From the NCBI RefSeq assembly GCF_016906305.1, contig NZ_JADDOL010000017.1:1-64000 (forward strand): a stretch of DNA of 64,000 nt. The letters are read 5' to 3'. Under the pieces are notes generated by a model. That model did not search any database, was not told the DNA's origin, and worked only from the letters and a program-made list of their open reading frames with translations. Below, piece after piece: positions 33,659-41,873 of this stretch. The position numbers were made by a program, and so were the translations under genes. Source of the DNA: Alloalcanivorax marinus. GTDB lineage: Bacteria; Pseudomonadota; Gammaproteobacteria; Pseudomonadales; Alcanivoracaceae. Position 1 is the stretch's first letter, and each line of letters begins with the position of its first letter.

Positions 33659-34882
33659 ATGAAGCGTCTGATTACCGCCACGGCCTTCACGCTCACCGCC
33701 CTGGCCGCCGCGCCCCTGGCCCAGGCCGCCGACTCCATCCGCATCGCCCACGTCACCGGCTTCACCGGTCCGCTGTCCGCCTACGCGGAGCAGCTCAGCG
33801 TGGGTCTGGAAATGGGCTTCGAGTACGCCACCGACGGCAGCATGGAGATCGAAGGCCGCAAGATCGAGATCATCGACAAGGACACCCAGCTGGACCCGGC
33901 CCGGGCCCGCTCCCTGGTGGAGGAAGCCTACGCCGAGGACGACGCCCAGATCGTGGTGGGCCCGGTTTCCTCCGGCGTGGCCCTGGCCACCCTGCCGATC
34001 GCCGAGCAGTACGAGCGCATCATCATGCCCGAGGGCGTGGCCGACGCCATCACCGGCGCGGACTGGAACCGCTATGTGTTCCGGGTCGGCCGCAACTCCT
34101 CCCAGGACGCGGTCTCCAACGCGGTGGCCCTGGGTGAGCCCGGCGTCTGCGTGGCCACCATCGCCCAGGACTATGCCTTCGGTCGCGACGGCGTGGCCGC
34201 CTACAAGGAAGCGATGGAAGGTCAGGGCGGTAAAGTGGTGCACGAGGAATACCTGCCCACCGACGCCACCGACTTCACCGCCGCCGCCCAGCGCCTGTTC
34301 AACGCGCTCAAGGACCGGGACGGTTGCGAGCAGGGCAAATACATCTTCGCCATCTGGGCCGGCAGCGCCAACCCGCTGAGCCGCATCCAGGACCTGCAGC
34401 CGGAGCGTTTCGGCATCAAGCTGGCCACCGGCGGCAACATTCTGCCGGCGCTGGTGAGCTACTCCGAATTCCCGGGCATGGAAGGCGCCGGTTTCTACTA
34501 CTTCGAGTCGCCCAAGAACAAGATCAACGACTGGTTCGTGAAGGAGCACTTCAAGCGCTTCGACGCGGCCCCGGACTTCTTCACCGCCCAGGGTTTCTCC
34601 CAGGCCATGGCGATCACCGCGGCGATCCGCAAGAGCAAGGGTTCCACCGACACCGAGGACCTGATCAAGGCGTTCGAAGGGCTGGTGTTCGAGACTCCGA
34701 AAGGCAAGATGATCCTCCGCGACGAGGACCATCAGGCGCTGCAGGAGATGTACCACTTCCGCATCAAGGCCGAGGAGCGGGATGACTGGTTCGCCGACCG
34801 CACCGTCACCGCCGGCGTGCCGGAACTGGTGCGCACCATCGCCATCGATCAGATGAACATCCCGATCCGCAACAAGCGCTGA
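33659..34882 (+). CDS. Liv-type ABC transporter substrate-binding protein
   Basis: 407 residues. The signal peptide is about 1-23 (AAAPLAQA then ADS). The mature part is a type I periplasmic-binding fold: IRIAHVTGFTGPLSAYAEQL, VVGPVSSGVALATLPIAEQY and FRVGRNSSQDAV are in the positions expected for the Leu/Ile/Val-binding family. Many family members bind amides, aromatic or aliphatic acids rather than amino acids. The ATG follows AAGAAGGAG. First gene of the import operon. Confidence 0.9.
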   Translation: MKRLITATAFTLTALAAAPLAQAADSIRIAHVTGFTGPLSAYAEQLSVGLEMGFEYATDGSMEIEGRKIEIIDKDTQLDPARARSLVEEAYAEDDAQIVVGPVSSGVALATLPIAEQYERIIMPEGVADAITGADWNRYVFRVGRNSSQDAVSNAVALGEPGVCVATIAQDYAFGRDGVAAYKEAMEGQGGKVVHEEYLPTDATDFTAAAQRLFNALKDRDGCEQGKYIFAIWAGSANPLSRIQDLQPERFGIKLATGGNILPALVSYSEFPGMEGAGFYYFESPKNKINDWFVKEHFKRFDAAPDFFTAQGFSQAMAITAAIRKSKGSTDTEDLIKAFEGLVFETPKGKMILRDEDHQALQEMYHFRIKAEERDDWFADRTVTAGVPELVRTIAIDQMNIPIRNKR

Positions 34883-34954
34883 GACCAGGGGCGTGGCCCG
34901 GCCGGGCCACGCCACCGTCACCCGCCTTTTTCCGATCATACCGAGGGACCTCCC

Positions 34955-35755
34955 ATGGCCTCCTTGCAACCCGAAACCGCCTCCCGTCCGGTGCTGGAAA
35001 CCCGCGACCTGACCATCAATTTCGGCGGTCACGTGGCGGTCAATCAAGTGTCCTGCGCGTTTCACGCCGGCACCCTGACCTCCATCGTCGGGCCCAACGG
35101 CGCCGGCAAGACCACCTGGTTCAATCTGATTTCCGGGCAGCTGCCCGCGTCCGCCGGCAGCGTGCGGCTGTTCGACGAGGACATTACCCGACTGGGCGCC
35201 GCCGCCCGCGCCGACAAGGGCCTGGGCCGCGCTTTCCAGCTTACCAATCTGTTTCCCAATCTGACCGCGCTGGAGAACGTGCGCCTGGCGGTGGCGTCGC
35301 GCCATCGCATCGGTCATGTGTTCTGGCAGATGGCCAGCCGCCGCCGCGATCTCACCGACCGCGCCGCCGCCTATCTGGAACAGGTCAACCTGGGCCGTCG
35401 CGCCGACGATCTGGTGGCCAATCTGCCCCACGGCGACCAGCGCAAACTGGAAGTGGCGCTGATGCTGGCGCTGGAGCCGGAGGTGTTCATGTTCGATGAA
35501 CCCACCGCCGGCATGAGCGTGGACGAAGTGCCGGTGATCCTGGATCTGATCGCCGACATCAAGAACAAGCAGAACAAGGTGATTCTGCTGGTGGAGCACA
35601 AGATGGACGTGGTGCGCTCGCTGTCCGACCGCATCGTGGTGCTGCACAACGGCGAACTGGTGGCCGACGGCGAACCCGCCGAGGTGATCGCCTCGCCCAT
35701 CGTCCAGGAAGCCTACCTGGGCGCCACCGCCGACGACCCCGCCGAGGAAGCCTGA
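34955..35755 (+). CDS. ABC transporter ATP-binding protein (LivG-like)
   Basis: 266 residues. Walker A GPNGAGKTTW lies near 46-55, Walker B VFMFDEPTAGM near 182-192, and the signature region reads LPHGDQRKLEVALML instead of the usual LSxGQ, a variation seen in LivG proteins. The ARADKGLGRAFQLTNLFPNL block is typical for branched-chain transporters. It pairs with the LivF-like protein encoded one base after its stop. Cytoplasmic energy subunit. Confidence 0.92.
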   Translation: MASLQPETASRPVLETRDLTINFGGHVAVNQVSCAFHAGTLTSIVGPNGAGKTTWFNLISGQLPASAGSVRLFDEDITRLGAAARADKGLGRAFQLTNLFPNLTALENVRLAVASRHRIGHVFWQMASRRRDLTDRAAAYLEQVNLGRRADDLVANLPHGDQRKLEVALMLALEPEVFMFDEPTAGMSVDEVPVILDLIADIKNKQNKVILLVEHKMDVVRSLSDRIVVLHNGELVADGEPAEVIASPIVQEAYLGATADDPAEEA

Positions 35756-35756
35756 T

Positions 35757-36482
35757 ATGAGCGACCCGATTCTTTCCCTCACCGGCGTGCGCGCGGACAT
35801 CGACCAGTACCACATTCTGCACGGCGTGGACCTGCGGGTGCCGAAGGGCGAGCTGACCGTGCTGCTGGGCCGCAACGGCGCCGGCAAGAGCACCACGCTG
35901 CGCACCATCATGGGCCTGACCACCGTGACCGGCGGTCAGGTGCGTTTTCGCGGCGAGGACATCACCGGCCAGCCGACGCCGCGCATCGCCCGCCAGGGCA
36001 TCGCCTTCGTGCCCGAGAACATGGGCATCTTCAGCCTGCTGACGGTGCGCGAAAACATGGTGCTGGCGGCGGTCAGCGGGCCCATGGACGAACAGCGGCT
36101 GAACTGGATTTTTGAACTGTTCCCGCCCCTGAAAAAATTCTGGAACCGGCCGGCGGGCAATCTTTCCGGCGGCCAGAAGCAGATGCTGGCCATCGCCCGG
36201 GCGGTGATCGAGCCCCGCGAACTGCTGCTGGTGGACGAGCCCACCAAGGGGCTGGCACCGGCCATCATCAACGACCTGGCGGACGCCTTCGAGCAGCTCA
36301 AGCAACAGCAGGTCAGCATTCTGCTGGTGGAACAGAACTTCAACTTTTCCCGGCGTCTGGGCCAGTCCGTGGCGGTGATGAACGACGGCGGCGTGGTGTA
36401 CGCCGGCCAGATGGCCGAGCTGGCCGACGACGAGGACCTGCAACAGGAGTTGCTGGGGCTCGGTCTGGGCGCGCATCAATAA
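35757..36482 (+). CDS. ABC transporter ATP-binding protein (LivF-like)
   Basis: 241 residues. Walker A LGRNGAGKSTTLRTIMG (38-54), signature NLSGGQKQMLAIARAV (about 137-152) and Walker B LLLVDEPTKGLAP are all intact. LTVRENM and GIAFVPENMGIF are usual LivF blocks. It is the second ATPase of the heterodimer. Confidence 0.92.
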   Translation: MSDPILSLTGVRADIDQYHILHGVDLRVPKGELTVLLGRNGAGKSTTLRTIMGLTTVTGGQVRFRGEDITGQPTPRIARQGIAFVPENMGIFSLLTVRENMVLAAVSGPMDEQRLNWIFELFPPLKKFWNRPAGNLSGGQKQMLAIARAVIEPRELLLVDEPTKGLAPAIINDLADAFEQLKQQQVSILLVEQNFNFSRRLGQSVAVMNDGGVVYAGQMAELADDEDLQQELLGLGLGAHQ

Positions 36483-36512
36483 GCGCGATCAACGAATAAG
36501 GAGAACACAGTC

Positions 36513-37571
36513 ATGTCGGCGCACGACGAAATTCTCGAACCGCGGCCCCAGGGCGTCCTCGCCCGGTTCCGCGCGTTCCGCGAGAAACGGCCGCACCTGT
36601 TTCTGCTGGTGCTGATGATGCTGGTGGCGTTTTTCATGATGGACCCGCGCACCTGGGTGGTGCTGACCATCAGCGGCCTGGCCATGGGCGCCATGGTGTT
36701 TCTGATGGCCTCGGGCATGACCCTGACCTTTGGTCTGATGAACGTGCTCAATCTGGCCCACGGCGCCTTTATTTCCCTGGGTGCCTTCGCCGGCGCCACG
36801 GTGCTGGTGCACTGGCTCAACGCCAGCGCCGGCGAGTCGTCGCTGCTCGCCAACCTGGCGGCGGTGGTGCCGGCGCTGGGCTTCGCCCTGGCGGTGGCCG
36901 GGCTGGTCGGCCTGCTGTTCGAGCGGCTGGTGATCCGGCCGGTGTACGGCGATCACCTCAAGCAGATCCTGGTCACCGTGGGCGGTTCCATCATTCTGAT
37001 GGAAATGATCCATGTGATCTGGGGGCCCAATGAGATTCCGGTGCCGCGCCCGGACGCGCTCACCGGCGCCTTTCTGCTACCCGAGTCCTGGCCGGTGATC
37101 GGCGGCGTGGCGCTGGAAAAATACCGGCTGATCGCGGTGATCCTGGGGCTGGCGGTGTACGGCATGATGACCTGGGTGATCGAACACACGCGCACCGGCA
37201 TTCTGATCCGCGCCGGGGTCGAGGACCAGGAAATGGTGGAGGTGCACGGCTACCGCATCCGCCTGCTGTTCCTGGGCGTGTTCGTGGCCGGCTCGGCGCT
37301 GGCCGGGCTGGGCGGCGCCATGTGGGCCATGTACCGGGAGATCATTACCGCGCACATGGGCGACGAACTGATGATCTCGGTGATCGTGGTGATCATTCTC
37401 GGCGGGCTGGGTTCCATCAAGGGCTGCTTCTACGGCGCCGTGCTGGTGGGCCTGATCAATCTCTATGTGGGCTACCTGGAACCGCGTCTGGCGGCGGTGG
37501 CCACCGTGGGCCTGATGGTGGGCGTGCTGATGTGGCGTCCCCAGGGCCTGATTCCGGTCATCAAGGTTTGA
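36513..37571 (+). CDS. ABC transporter permease (LivH-like)
   Basis: 352 residues, longer than E. coli LivH (308) because of an N-terminal cytoplasmic extension of about 30 residues. Eight or so membrane helices; the LivH signature SGMTLTFGLMNVLNLAHGAF is at about 68-88, and GLGGAMWAMYREI with VIVVIILGGLGSIKG near 270-300. AAGGAG precedes the ATG at 36513. Confidence 0.92.
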   Translation: MSAHDEILEPRPQGVLARFRAFREKRPHLFLLVLMMLVAFFMMDPRTWVVLTISGLAMGAMVFLMASGMTLTFGLMNVLNLAHGAFISLGAFAGATVLVHWLNASAGESSLLANLAAVVPALGFALAVAGLVGLLFERLVIRPVYGDHLKQILVTVGGSIILMEMIHVIWGPNEIPVPRPDALTGAFLLPESWPVIGGVALEKYRLIAVILGLAVYGMMTWVIEHTRTGILIRAGVEDQEMVEVHGYRIRLLFLGVFVAGSALAGLGGAMWAMYREIITAHMGDELMISVIVVIILGGLGSIKGCFYGAVLVGLINLYVGYLEPRLAAVATVGLMVGVLMWRPQGLIPVIKV

Positions 37572-37584
37572 GGGGCGCCCGGCT

Positions 37585-38784
37585 ATGATGCAACGACTGC
37601 TTTCCGGCGATTACCCGCGCAGCCGCGCGCTCACCGTGCTGCTGCTGATCATCGGCGTGAGCCTGGCGCTGGGGCCGTTCCTGTTCCCCGGCGTGCGCGC
37701 CTTCTCCATGCTCGGCATGATCTGCGTGTTCATTATCGTGGTGGCGTCCTACGATCTGATGCTGGGTTATACCCACATCGTGTCGTTCGCGCACACCATG
37801 TTCTTCGGCATCGGCGCCTATGGGGTGGCCATGGCCACCGACGCCTTCGGCAGCGGCTACGGCGCGCTGCTGATCGGCATTGGCGGCGCCTTGCTGCTGT
37901 CCATTCTGCTGTCGCTGTTGCTGGGCCTGCTGTCGCTGCGGGTCAAGGCGATCTTCTTCGCCCTGGTGACCCTGGCGGTGGCGTTCGCCTTTCTCAGCCT
38001 GGTGACCCAGCTGTACAACCTGACCGGCGGCGAGGACGGCCTGGCCATGCGCGTGCCCCGGGAACTGGGGCCGGCGTTCCGGCCGTTCGACGAGCCCTGG
38101 GTGGGCTTCGATGTGGTGGGCTTTTTCACCGGCCTGTTCAGCGACCCGGCCGGTGCGTTCCAGAATGCGCTGTTCGATGTGCGCGTCAGCGGCAAGCACC
38201 TGATGTACTACGTGGCGTTCGTCAGCGCGGTGCTGGTGTTCCTGTTCCTGCTGCGCATGGTCAACTCGCCGTTCGGCCGGGTGCTGCAGGCGATCCGCGA
38301 GAACGAGTTCCGCGCCCAGGCCCTGGGCTACCGCACCGTGTTCTACCGCACCGCGGTGGTGATCGTGTCGGCGCTGCTGGCGACCCTGGCCGGGGTGCTG
38401 TTCGCGCTGATCAACCGTTACGTGAACCCGGAGAACACCCTCAACTTCGAGCTGATGGTGTTCATCCTGCTGATGTGCGTGATCGGTGGCATGGGCACCC
38501 TGTACGGCGCCGTGGTCGGCACCGCCGTGTTCCTGCTGGCGCAGAACTATCTGCAGGACCTGCTCAAGCTGCTGGCCGGCGGCGCCGAGCCGGGCAGCCT
38601 GCTGGAACATCTGGTGGGCCCGGACCGCTGGTTGCTGTGGTTCGGCCTGCTGTTCGTGCTCAGTGTGTATTTCTTCCCCACCGGCATCGTCGGCCAGCTG
38701 CGGCTGTGGGCGGCGCGTCGTCGCCAGCGCCGCGCCGGCGCCGGCCGGGTGGCGGACCAAGGAGAACAGCATCATGCGTCTTGA
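37585..38784 (+). CDS. ABC transporter permease (LivM-like)
   Basis: 399 residues with about ten membrane helices. [20 protein letters not shown] is the LivM version of the permease signature, and the EAA-type loop [17 protein letters not shown] is at about 232-248. It begins 13 bases after the LivH-like gene and overlaps the SDR gene by 11 bases, so the dehydrogenase is translationally coupled to import. Confidence 0.92.
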   Translation: MMQRLLSGDYPRSRALTVLLLIIGVSLALGPFLFPGVRAFSMLGMICVFIIVVASYDLMLGYTHIVSFAHTMFFGIGAYGVAMATDAFGSGYGALLIGIGGALLLSILLSLLLGLLSLRVKAIFFALVTLAVAFAFLSLVTQLYNLTGGEDGLAMRVPRELGPAFRPFDEPWVGFDVVGFFTGLFSDPAGAFQNALFDVRVSGKHLMYYVAFVSAVLVFLFLLRMVNSPFGRVLQAIRENEFRAQALGYRTVFYRTAVVIVSALLATLAGVLFALINRYVNPENTLNFELMVFILLMCVIGGMGTLYGAVVGTAVFLLAQNYLQDLLKLLAGGAEPGSLLEHLVGPDRWLLWFGLLFVLSVYFFPTGIVGQLRLWAARRRQRRAGAGRVADQGEQHHAS

Positions 38785-39553
38785 GGACCGTGTAGCGATC
38801 ATTACCGGCGCCGGCCGTGGTATCGGCCGGGGAATCGCCGAACAGTACGCCCGGGAAGGGGCGCGGGTGGCGGTGGCGGATCTGGAAGCCGCCACCGCCG
38901 AGGACGCGGCGGCCGCGATTCGCGACGCCGGCGGCGAGGCCATCGCCGTGACCATGGACGTCACCGACGAGAACGCGGTGGACAGCGGCGTACAACGGGT
39001 GATCGACACCTGGGGCCGTCTCGACATCGCCATTGCCAACGCCGGGGTACAGCACATTGAAGCCCTCGACAAGCTGTCCCTGGCCGACTGGCGCAAGGTC
39101 ACCGCCGTGCATCTGGACGGCGCCTTCCTGCTGACGCGGGCGGCGCTGCGCCATATGTACCAGGGCGGTGGCGGCACCGTGCTGTACATGGGCTCGGTGC
39201 ATTCCCTGGAGGCGTCGCCGTTGAAGTCGCCCTACGTGGCCGCCAAGCACGCCCTGCTGGGGCTGTGCCGCTCGGTGGCCAAGGAGGGCGCCGCCCACGG
39301 CGTGCGCAGCCACATTATCTGTCCGGGGTTCGTGCGCACCCCGCTGGTGGAGAAGCAGATTCCGGAGCAGGCCCGGGAGCTGGGGATTTCCGAGGACGAG
39401 GTGGTGCGCAACGTGATGCTCAAGAACACCGTGGACGGGGAGTTCACCACCGTGGAGGACATTGCCCGGCTGGCCACCGATCTGGCGGCGTTTCCGTCGG
39501 CGGCGCTCACCGGCCAGTCCTTCGTGGTCAGCCACGGCTGGCACATGGGGTAG
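38774..39553 (+). CDS. SDR family dehydrogenase, 3-hydroxybutyrate dehydrogenase-like
   Basis: 259 residues. The NAD-binding TGAGRGIG is at 11-18 and NAGVQH near 89; the catalytic Ser in GSVHS and [10 protein letters not shown] with the YxxxK motif follow. The C-terminal block [13 protein letters not shown], then [17 protein letters not shown], is characteristic of D-3-hydroxybutyrate dehydrogenases (BdhA). It could oxidise the (R)-3-hydroxyacyl product formed by the MaoC hydratase across the divergent promoter, before or after CoA removal; this link is inference. AAGGAG lies before the ATG. Confidence 0.88.
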   Translation: MRLEDRVAIITGAGRGIGRGIAEQYAREGARVAVADLEAATAEDAAAAIRDAGGEAIAVTMDVTDENAVDSGVQRVIDTWGRLDIAIANAGVQHIEALDKLSLADWRKVTAVHLDGAFLLTRAALRHMYQGGGGTVLYMGSVHSLEASPLKSPYVAAKHALLGLCRSVAKEGAAHGVRSHIICPGFVRTPLVEKQIPEQARELGISEDEVVRNVMLKNTVDGEFTTVEDIARLATDLAAFPSAALTGQSFVVSHGWHMG

Positions 39554-39670
39554 GGCGGTCGGAAAAAGTCCGGGGGCCGGTTCCATCCCTGGAACCTGGA
39601 GATCGATCAGGCCTTCGGAGGGGTCGCAGAAAAGGAAAACCTGAAGGGGCCCGCCGGACCACTGAATGTA

Positions 39671-39686
39671 CTGTACAAAAGGACAG
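39671..39686 (+). promoter_or_regulatory. LexA-box-like sequence
   Basis: CTGTACAAAAGGACAG has the CTGT-N8-ACAG core of SOS boxes and is preceded by TA. It lies in a gene-free stretch 66 bases before a strong hairpin terminator. One such core per window is expected by chance, so confidence is low. Confidence 0.25.
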
Positions 39687-39736
39687 CAGTCAACGAAGCG
39701 AGCGAATTGGGCGAAGAAAGACGGGAGAGCCGTGCG

Positions 39737-39764
39737 CGCCGGGGGAGATCCCCGGCGTCTTTTT
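39737..39764 (+). terminator. Rho-independent terminator (plus strand)
   Basis: CGCCGGGG pairs perfectly with CCCCGGCG around a five-base loop (GAGAT), followed by TCTTTTTTG. It is 184 bases after the SDR stop and close to the convergent minE end. Confidence 0.8.
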
Positions 39765-39789
39765 TGCTTCACGGCCGACCGCGATGGGG

Positions 39790-40044
39790 TTATTCCTGCT
39801 CGGGCAGGGTGATGTTCAGTTCCAGGATCTCGCAGCCGGACTCCCGGTCCAGCTGGATGTTGACCGCGTCCTGGTCCACCGGCACGTACTTGCGCACCAC
39901 CATCAGCAGTTCTTCCTGCAGCTGCGGCAGATAGTCCGGGCCGCCGCGGGTGGCCCGTTCCCGGGCCACGATGATCTGCAGGCGTTCCTTGGCCACCGAG
40001 GCCGACTTTTCCTTCTTGGGCAGCAGATAGCTGAAAATGCTCAT
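39790..40044 (-). CDS. minE: Cell division topological specificity factor MinE
   Basis: 84 residues. The N-terminal MinD-binding part has [20 protein letters not shown]; the dimerisation domain has [17 protein letters not shown]. MinE displaces MinD from the membrane and drives the pole-to-pole oscillation that keeps the division septum at midcell. It starts two bases after the minD stop. Confidence 0.96.
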   Translation of the reverse strand: MSIFSYLLPKKEKSASVAKERLQIIVARERATRGGPDYLPQLQEELLMVVRKYVPVDQDAVNIQLDRESGCEILELNITLPEQE

Positions 40045-40046
40045 CG

Positions 40047-40859
40047 TTACCCTCCGAACAGACGGCCGAAGAGGCCTTTCTTGGCGCTGGTCAGGAACCG
40101 GTGCTCGCGTTCCTCGCCCAGGAAGCGGGCCACCGCGTCCTCGTAGGCCTGGCCGGCGTCGGAATCCGCGTCCAGGATCACCGGGGTGCCGCCGTTGCTG
40201 GCGTTCAGCACCGCCTGGGATTCCGGGATCACGCCCAGCAGATCGATGGCGAGAATCTCCTTCACGTCCTCGACGGACAGCATCTGCCCGGTTTCCACGC
40301 GCTGCGGGGAGTAGCGGGTCAGCAGCAGCCGGGCGGGGATGTCGCCTTCGCCCTGTTCCGCCTTGCGGGTCTTGCTGGAGAGGATGCCCAGAATACGGTC
40401 GGAATCGCGCACGCTGGACACTTCCGGGTTGGTCACCACCACCGCCTCGTCGGCGAAATAGGCGGCGGTGAGCGCGCCCTTCTCGATGCCCGCCGGGCTG
40501 TCGCAGATGATGTATTCCATGCCCATGTCCTTGAGGCCGTTGAGCACCTGCTCCACGCCTTCCAGGGTCAGGGCGTCCTTGTCGCGGGTCTGGGAGGCGG
40601 GAAGGATGAACAGGTCCTCCACGCGCTTGTCCTTGATCAGGCCCTGCTTGAGGTTGGCGTCGCCGCTGATCACATTGACCAGGTCGTACACCACGCGGCG
40701 TTCGCAGCCCATGATCAGGTCCAGGTTGCGCAGGCCCACGTCAAAATCGATCACCGTGGTTTTGTGGCCGCGCAGCGCCAGGCCGGTTGCCAGAGCCGCG
40801 CTGGTGGTGGTTTTGCCCACACCCCCCTTGCCGGATGTTACGACCACGATTTTTGTCAC
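40047..40859 (-). CDS. minD: Septum site-determining ATPase MinD
   Basis: 270 residues. The deviant Walker [14 protein letters not shown] is at 10-22; Walker B-type [19 protein letters not shown] follows; the C-terminus [11 protein letters not shown] is the amphipathic membrane-targeting helix. MinD dimerises on the membrane with ATP and recruits MinC and MinE. GGAGACGA lies before the ATG. Confidence 0.97.
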   Translation of the reverse strand: MTKIVVVTSGKGGVGKTTTSAALATGLALRGHKTTVIDFDVGLRNLDLIMGCERRVVYDLVNVISGDANLKQGLIKDKRVEDLFILPASQTRDKDALTLEGVEQVLNGLKDMGMEYIICDSPAGIEKGALTAAYFADEAVVVTNPEVSSVRDSDRILGILSSKTRKAEQGEGDIPARLLLTRYSPQRVETGQMLSVEDVKEILAIDLLGVIPESQAVLNASNGGTPVILDADSDAGQAYEDAVARFLGEEREHRFLTSAKKGLFGRLFGG

Positions 40860-40896
40860 GATCTCGTCTCCTTGAATGAGTGTTCGCGGGGCGGCG

Positions 40897-41613
40897 TTAC
40901 TTGCCGCTCAGCTCGACGAAGCGCATGGCGTCGCCGTCCAGAGTAATTTGCACCGCCTTGCGGCGTTGATTATCGGGCAGATCCTCGGCCACCCGGTAGT
41001 GGCCGGCGATGGACACCAGTTCCGCGTCCAGGTCCTGGCAGAAGATACGCGCCGAGGTGTCGCCGCGCACCCCGGCCAGGGCGCGCCCGCGCAGGGTGTT
41101 GTACACGTGGATATGGCCCTCGGCGAGCAATTCCGCGCCGGTACTCACCGGCGCCAGCACGATCAGGTCGCCGCGGCTGTAGATCTGCTGCCCGGAGCGC
41201 ACCGGCTGCTCCACCAGCAGGGTCTCGGCGGCGGCCGCCGGCGCCGCCTCGCTGGCCGGGGCCGGTTCCGCCCGGGCCACGTCCCGGCCGCCGGCCAGGC
41301 TGATGCTGCCCAGGCCGAGCATGGCGGCGGTGTCGGCGTCCAGATGGGCGTTGCGGGCCAGCGCCACCAGATTCACGCCCAGCCCGCGCAGGGTGTCCAC
41401 GGCGGACAGCAGCTCGATCTGATTGACGTCCTCGGGGGCGGCCACGTCGATCACCACCGGCGCGTCGCGCAGCCACTGGGCCGCGTCCTCGAGCCGGCGG
41501 CCCACTTCGCGGTGCAGGGTATTGGGGTCCAGGTCCTTGAGGTGCAGGACCGTCATCATCAGCATGCGGCCCTTGAATTCGAGAACCGCTTTTTCTTCGG
41601 AAGCCACTGTCAT
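40897..41613 (-). CDS. minC: Septum formation inhibitor MinC
   Basis: 238 residues. The N-terminal FtsZ-inhibiting domain is at about 1-115, an Ala/Glu-rich linker at 120-140, then the C-terminal beta-helix (GDLIVLAPVSTGAELLAEGH, IHVYNTLRGRALAG) that binds MinD. First gene of minCDE. CCTCCA on the plus strand gives TGGAGG before the ATG. Confidence 0.95.
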   Translation of the reverse strand: MTVASEEKAVLEFKGRMLMMTVLHLKDLDPNTLHREVGRRLEDAAQWLRDAPVVIDVAAPEDVNQIELLSAVDTLRGLGVNLVALARNAHLDADTAAMLGLGSISLAGGRDVARAEPAPASEAAPAAAAETLLVEQPVRSGQQIYSRGDLIVLAPVSTGAELLAEGHIHVYNTLRGRALAGVRGDTSARIFCQDLDAELVSIAGHYRVAEDLPDNQRRKAVQITLDGDAMRFVELSGK

Positions 41614-41820
41614 TGGAGGGTGTCTTGTACCGAATGGGTGGACGCCGGCGCGAAGCGCGGCGGCCGGCGACGGAACGGGAGAAGCCTAGTCGAAAGCGCG
41701 ATCCGGTGAAAGTCGCGTGACAGAAGCGCTTTGTTAAATTTGGCGGCAATGGGACCGGATGGGCAGAAAAGCGCCCCGAATAAGAATAAAGGCGTAGGTC
41801 CGCGCCGCCGGCCGCCCACG

Positions 41821-41843
41821 AAAAAGGCCGCCCGAGGGCGGCC
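41821..41843 (-). terminator. Rho-independent terminator of fadE
   Basis: On the minus strand GGCCGCCC pairs with GGGCGGCC across TC, followed by TTTTT. It is 31 bases after the fadE stop. Confidence 0.85.
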
Positions 41844-41873
41844 CGTTTCGTCACTCCGTGAGCGCGGGACCGG

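Noticed and set aside
33365-35923. An 852-codon open frame on the minus strand across the ABC genes
   Set aside because: It runs antisense to the binding protein and LivG-like genes, whose motifs are intact; its own translation has no recognisable domain.
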